Shown here piece after piece: positions 59,920 through 64,000 of a stretch of 64,000 nucleotides of DNA (position 1 is the first letter of the stretch; every line of letters begins with the position of its first letter). Position numbers and translations under genes: made by a program. Origin of the DNA: Chrysomallon squamiferum (lineage: Eukaryota; Mollusca; Gastropoda; Neomphalida; Peltospiridae); NCBI GenBank assembly GCA_012295275.1, contig CM022672.1:20462394-20526393 (forward strand). Reading direction: 5' to 3'. Below the pieces are notes generated by a model that saw only the letters and a list, made by a program, of their open reading frames with translations, was not told where the DNA came from and made no database searches.

Positions 59920-61330
59920 TAATAGGTCTAACATGTAAAATAATGTTATGATAGATTTATAATTGTTGACTGAAAGGCAGGGACTTGCACAAATAAAGAT
60001 AAACCTAAAACAGTCTTATAAAACCTTCAAATAAACAATTCATGTTGCCTCTACAGATTTGTACAATATTTTCCGTTTTAGCTTCATTTGTACTGGTTAT
60101 GTTTAAATGTCACATATGACGTCTGCAACAGGAAGAAAACTTAAAGATCGTAATCTTATTTCAATAGCTTGCTAGGATACTTTATTAAAGCTGTATTACC
60201 GAAATCACATTTGGTAGACTGTAAAAGGCATTTTATGTGAAATACAGCACATACCATACATACATATATAGGTTTATATATGTGTTAAAATTTACTTGGA
60301 TGATGAATAAAACAAAATATCGGGTGAAGTATTATCTATACAGTGGAATGATGCTATTACTGTAAACTGCACAAATCTGTATTATGTACATCAATAATGC
60401 TACTACTATTACTAAGAAGATGAAGAAGAAAAAGAAGAATACGTTGAATTTATGTTGTTTATAATTTAAGGTTTGCCAAAATCTGAAATAAAACATGAAG
60501 AAACTTTAGTTTTTAATCATACAGAAATAGTTGTTTGAAACGTTAAAAAATCTTTAGTTACCAAAATAAATTTTTCATCAAGGTCTAATTTGTGTAATTA
60601 GAAATAATCTCAGGAATTTGTAGTGAAACGATTTTATAAAATTATCAACGACAAAGTTATGTGTTATCAATTTATTAAAAACAGCGGAAAGCAGCAGAAG
60701 TTCAACAAATAAAACTAACAAATAAACAATATAAAATAATAATTCAGATCAATTAAGCAACAATAACATATAAAATAACAATCTTGTTTCATAAGCAGTC
60801 TTCCTAACAATGTCTGTAATGAACACATTCCAAGGACAGAATTTAATACACTAACTGACTATGACATATGAAAAATATAGTTGTCAATACAAATTTAAAA
60901 ATGCAGATAAATGCCTTTATTTACATGTACAATAAATATTTCAGTTTTAATTATAACAGAATTATAATGATAAAAGTATTCATGCTAAAATTCAAAAAAT
61001 TTCATCATCACCCATTTTCTACCAAAATGATAAAATAATAAAATGATAATTTTAACTCTACAGAAATACTGACTTAGTAAATTGTACCAAGAGTTCAAAA
61101 TATCCCTTTAAAACGTGGGTACGTTCATTATAAAAGGTTGGGCACCATTAACATTTTTGCCATTTAAATTTAACCATATGTATACAAACCCATGCATACA
61201 CACCATTTCCAAACATATCTAAATACTAATATTAAAATTTATTAATAACCAATCAAATATTTAGCAATATTAAAAAAAAAAAAAAAAAAAAAATTAATAA
61301 AAGTTATAACAGGTTATGAATGGAATGCTT
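59920..61330 (-). other. 3' region of LMF1
   Basis: AT-rich, with no gene recognised. A TTTATT at 61,238-61,243 (AATAAA on the minus strand) lies about 90 bases past the LMF1 stop and could be its polyadenylation signal. Confidence 0.4.
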
Positions 61331-61511
61331 TTACTGAGTCTTCACTTTAGGGAGTTTCCACCCCATCTCTCTCATGAATGGTTTAATGGTTTTTAGAGAA
61401 ATTGGAGGTAAGTAATTTTTAATATGTTTTCTTTTCCACCACTTCCCAGCTTTAGCTTGCTTGCTGCCAATCTTTGTGAACTTGTAGGAATAATGCTCCA
61501 CCCTTATGTAG
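61331..61511 (-). CDS. LMF1: LMF1 last coding exon
   Basis: The acceptor TTAATTTCAG completes the split codon AC|C (Thr). It encodes YIRVEHYSYKFTK, then GKWWKRKHI, NYLPPISL and MGWKLPKVKTQ followed by TAA. Confidence 0.92.
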
Positions 61512-62299
61512 CTGAAATTAAAACAAAATGCAAAAATAAAAAATAATGCACACACACACACACACCAACACTAACACACAGATACACCCACACAAACACA
61601 AACACAAACACACACACACACACTAATGTACTTGTACATAAACATACATACATACATACATACATATACATAAATATATAAACATCACAGACACCCAAAT
61701 ATCTATACACATATATATATTTTTATTTTAAATGTTATGTGTTTTAACTGACTCATCCATATGTACATACACAAATGCACTAACATATTCACATTTATAA
61801 ATAAATGTAGACATATATCCATACGTATATAAATACATGCATAAACATAAATACATACATACATACATACATACATACATACATACAAAGTTGATTATAA
61901 TAATTTATTACTGGTGACTGCTCACCACTAACAATAAAATATAAAAATAATTTTTAATAAAAGTCTTAACAATACTTGAAGACAGAAATTTTATCTTTTT
62001 GTTTACATTCTTAAAGTTTACCACCGTTCCATTAAGTTTTAGCACCTACAAATAAGATTCAACAAATGTGTATTAAATATATTTAGGTAAAAAAGTAACT
62101 AAACAAAGCTAGGTGAGTTTATTACACATTTTATATTTAAAATTCATTCTATGTTACAAAGTGACAACTTACGTGGGAGGTGTTTTATTCACAAACGGGT
62201 TGTGAGCTATCAGAGAGGTTGTTCCTTCATCATTAGCCAGGAGTTTGACAGCAACATGAACCAGCCATGGGTTATACTGGTAATTCTGCATCACAAATA

Positions 62300-62343
<44 letters not shown>

Positions 62344-62347
62344 TAAG

Positions 62348-62390
<43 letters not shown>

Positions 62391-62551
62391 AAATAAAAAA
62401 TCTAAAAATCTCCAAATATACAAATAGAAAAATCACAAAATATAAAAACAAAAATAAAACCAAAACTTCCCCCAAAACACCCAACATACAAACAAATAGC
62501 AAACCAAAGGAAACCAAATTTTTAAAAAAAAAAAAAAAAAAATAAAATATA

Positions 62552-62583
<32 letters not shown>

Positions 62584-63947
62584 AAAAATTAAATGCTTGA
62601 GAAAACTTTTAAACTTTCTATTAAGCAATTAATCAATCACTAAAATGATAAAACTGCAATAACAACAATAATTATTTGAAGATGGTAATAATGATGATAT
62701 GATGATGATGATGATAAAATCAGTCAATCAAAAATGCATATAGTTACATGTACAATAAGTTGATATTCTTACACAAAAGAAATGCTAGATAACAAAGCAA
62801 AACAATTTGTCTCAGCCAGAATGTGTAATAACAAGAACAGCAACAAGAAGAACAACAACAACATAAAAATGACAAAATTAATAACATAAAAAAACAAATT
62901 TATAATGCTGCTGGTACCTGAAATGCTGCAAACCACAGCAACCAGTCAAGTCTGTAATGATATGGGGAGATGAGACAGGGTCTTCGACTGATGTTGCCTG
63001 GTTTACATTTGAATTCATATTCCAGCCACTCCGTTTTCGGATCGGAGGGGTCCTGGCTAGAGGTGCCCTGAAATATTACTTCAGTTCGCTTTTTAGTGAC
63101 ACTGAAATGAAGGTGCATGGATATTAACTTTGAATGTGTCTCCATTTTTGTTTATTATTATTGTTATTATTATTTTATATATAAATATGAAGTGAACTTG
63201 TTACTTAACAATCCTAAAGTAAAAATTAAATAATGATAATAATATTAATAATAATAATCAGACTAAAAGAATGAACCATTTGATCATTAAAAATAAACAA
63301 CTATTTAATGTTGTTTTCAAAAAATAACATATTATCCACTGATAACAATTTATCTCCAACTTATTATTATTATAGAAAGCAAATGTTATTCAAAAAACCT
63401 TACAATTGTTTCATGAATATTAACTGAACAAACATTACACTAACTCATTATATATTCGTACACCATTTTCATTTTATACAAACATTTCAATTTCATATCA
63501 GCAGAGTATGATAATAGCCTGATTGTTATGTGTATGTGTGCATGTGTGTGTGTGTGTGTATGTCTATGCACATTTTTCAAAGCAGATTATATGATCTTTC
63601 ATATTTCTTTGATGCAGACATACCAGTAAACTACAACATTCATTAAATATTACATACACTCCATTTATATGTATACAACAAATGTACTAACGAACAAGTT
63701 TTATACACAATCAAACATGTTATATAAAATATAAAGAAAAATCCTTTCATGGTTTTAAAACAATTTAAATAAAAACATGTATGTCCAACAAACCTTCCAA
63801 ATGCTCCATATGTATTGACCAGTCTGAAGCTGTCAAATGATGTGTTCATGGCTTGACGTGATGAGAATAAATTCTGAACAACTGGAATACTGAGATATGC
63901 AAGAGATAAGCCTAATGCAATATTGAATACTTTTCTTATGTAACATC
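61331..63947 (-). CDS. LMF1: lipase maturation factor 1, C-terminal part (gene continues beyond the window)
   Basis: Four coding exons: 63794-63947, 62918-63101, 62173-62285 and 61331-61511. They join in phase into about 209 C-terminal residues ending at TAA. LMF1 is a multipass ER membrane protein needed for folding and assembly of lipoprotein lipase and related dimeric lipases. Diagnostic stretches: RLVNTYGAFG, then VTKKRTEVIFQGTSS, YEFKCKPGNISRRPCLIS, PYHYRLDWLLWFAAFQ, LLANDEGTTSLIAHNPF and GKWWKRKHIKNYLPPISL. The C-terminus stops soon after GWKLP, as in LMF1; LMF2 differs at these positions and continues longer. The upstream exons with most membrane helices are outside the window. Confidence 0.93.
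61857..61888. repeat. (ATAC)n microsatellite
   Basis: In the last LMF1 intron (61512-62172), together with CA repeats at about 61,551-61,622. Nothing else recognised there. Confidence 0.95.
62173..62285 (-). CDS. LMF1: LMF1 coding exon
   Basis: A 113-base exon between acceptor GTGATGCAG and donor CCCAC|GTAAGT. Encodes NYQYNPWLVHVAVKLL and AHNPFVNKTPP. Phase 0 to 2. Confidence 0.92.
62303..62395. repeat. (AAGT)n then (AAAT)n microsatellite
   Basis: Compound tetranucleotide repeat immediately upstream of the LMF1 acceptor, within the intron 62286-62917. It could influence splicing if it expands. Confidence 0.95.
62918..63101 (-). CDS. LMF1: LMF1 coding exon
   Basis: A 184-base exon, acceptor CATTTCAG, donor TTTCAG|GTACCA. 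Encodes VTKKRTEVIFQGTSS to DWLLWFAAFQ, the most conserved block of the family. Confidence 0.94.
63794..63947 (-). CDS. LMF1: LMF1 coding exon
   Basis: A 154-base exon, acceptor TTGTTGCAG, donor GGAAG|GTTTGT. Encodes CYIRKVFNIALGLSLAYLSI (a likely membrane segment), then RQAMNTSFDSFRLVNTYGAF. The split AG|T codon (Ser) links to the next exon. Confidence 0.92.
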
Positions 63948-64000
63948 CTGCAACAATAAAAACAGAAAAATCTCTACAAGCTTTTTGTAGGCCATGGAAA

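Noticed and set aside
61331-63947. LMF2 instead of LMF1
   Set aside because: The RRPCLISPYHYRLDW and NPF segments and the early C-terminal stop fit LMF1; LMF2 differs there and has a longer tail.

Overview
The window is animal nuclear DNA. It is AT-rich and loaded with di-, tri- and tetranucleotide microsatellites. Coding sequence is split by GT-AG introns, and everything recognisable lies on the minus strand except transposon relics. Gene content (Ly6-type secreted protein, FAM111-type protease family, PGAP4, LMF1, MULE and hAT relics) and repeat style suggest a lophotrochozoan, probably a mollusc. That is an inference, not a proof.

Region 1 (about 0.7-9.4 kb, minus): a secreted protein built from four Ly6/uPAR three-finger domains. 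A signal-peptide exon (9322-9367) is followed by four exon pairs. In each pair one exon carries the first half of a ten-cysteine Ly6 domain. The other carries the second half plus an Asn/Gly-rich linker of about 65 to 530 residues with recurring Trp-Asn-Asn-Lys-Asn blocks. Every junction is phase 1, so the exons join in frame into one protein of about 1,600 residues. Only the first module has a signal peptide.

Region 2 (about 9.9-52 kb, minus): a tandem array of six copies of one six-exon gene. Exon 1 encodes a Met-Gly-Asn N-terminus, in several copies MGNICC, which fits N-myristoylation plus palmitoylation. Exon 2 is short and acidic. Exons 3 and 4 each carry one RHIM-like amyloid core (IIQLG.., IVQLG..). 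Exons 5 and 6 carry a trypsin-like protease domain of FAM111 type: His in exon 5, Asp and GASGSPG Ser in exon 6. The copies decay in a complementary way. Copies 1 and 3 keep the protease but have a damaged N-terminal half. Copies 4, 5 and 6 keep the lipidated double-RHIM half fully open and share a stop in exon 5 before the catalytic His, so they would encode about 178-residue protease-less proteins. Copy 2 is a gutted pseudogene. A lipid-anchored double-RHIM protease with linked protease-less paralogues looks like an innate-immune or cell-death signalling locus, and it is the most interesting thing in the window. The repeat unit also carries a hAT-type MITE and a MULE transposase relic, which mark the duplication history.

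Region 3 (52-64 kb, minus): ordinary single-copy genes. PGAP4 (GPI-glycan GalNAc transferase) has an intronless CDS and a likely separate 5' UTR exon. The last four coding exons of LMF1 (lipase maturation factor 1) run off the right edge. Between them are microsatellites and one complete hAT-type MITE with a target-site duplication.

All assignments come from reading translated exons, splice consensus and family motifs by eye. No database search or alignment was run.
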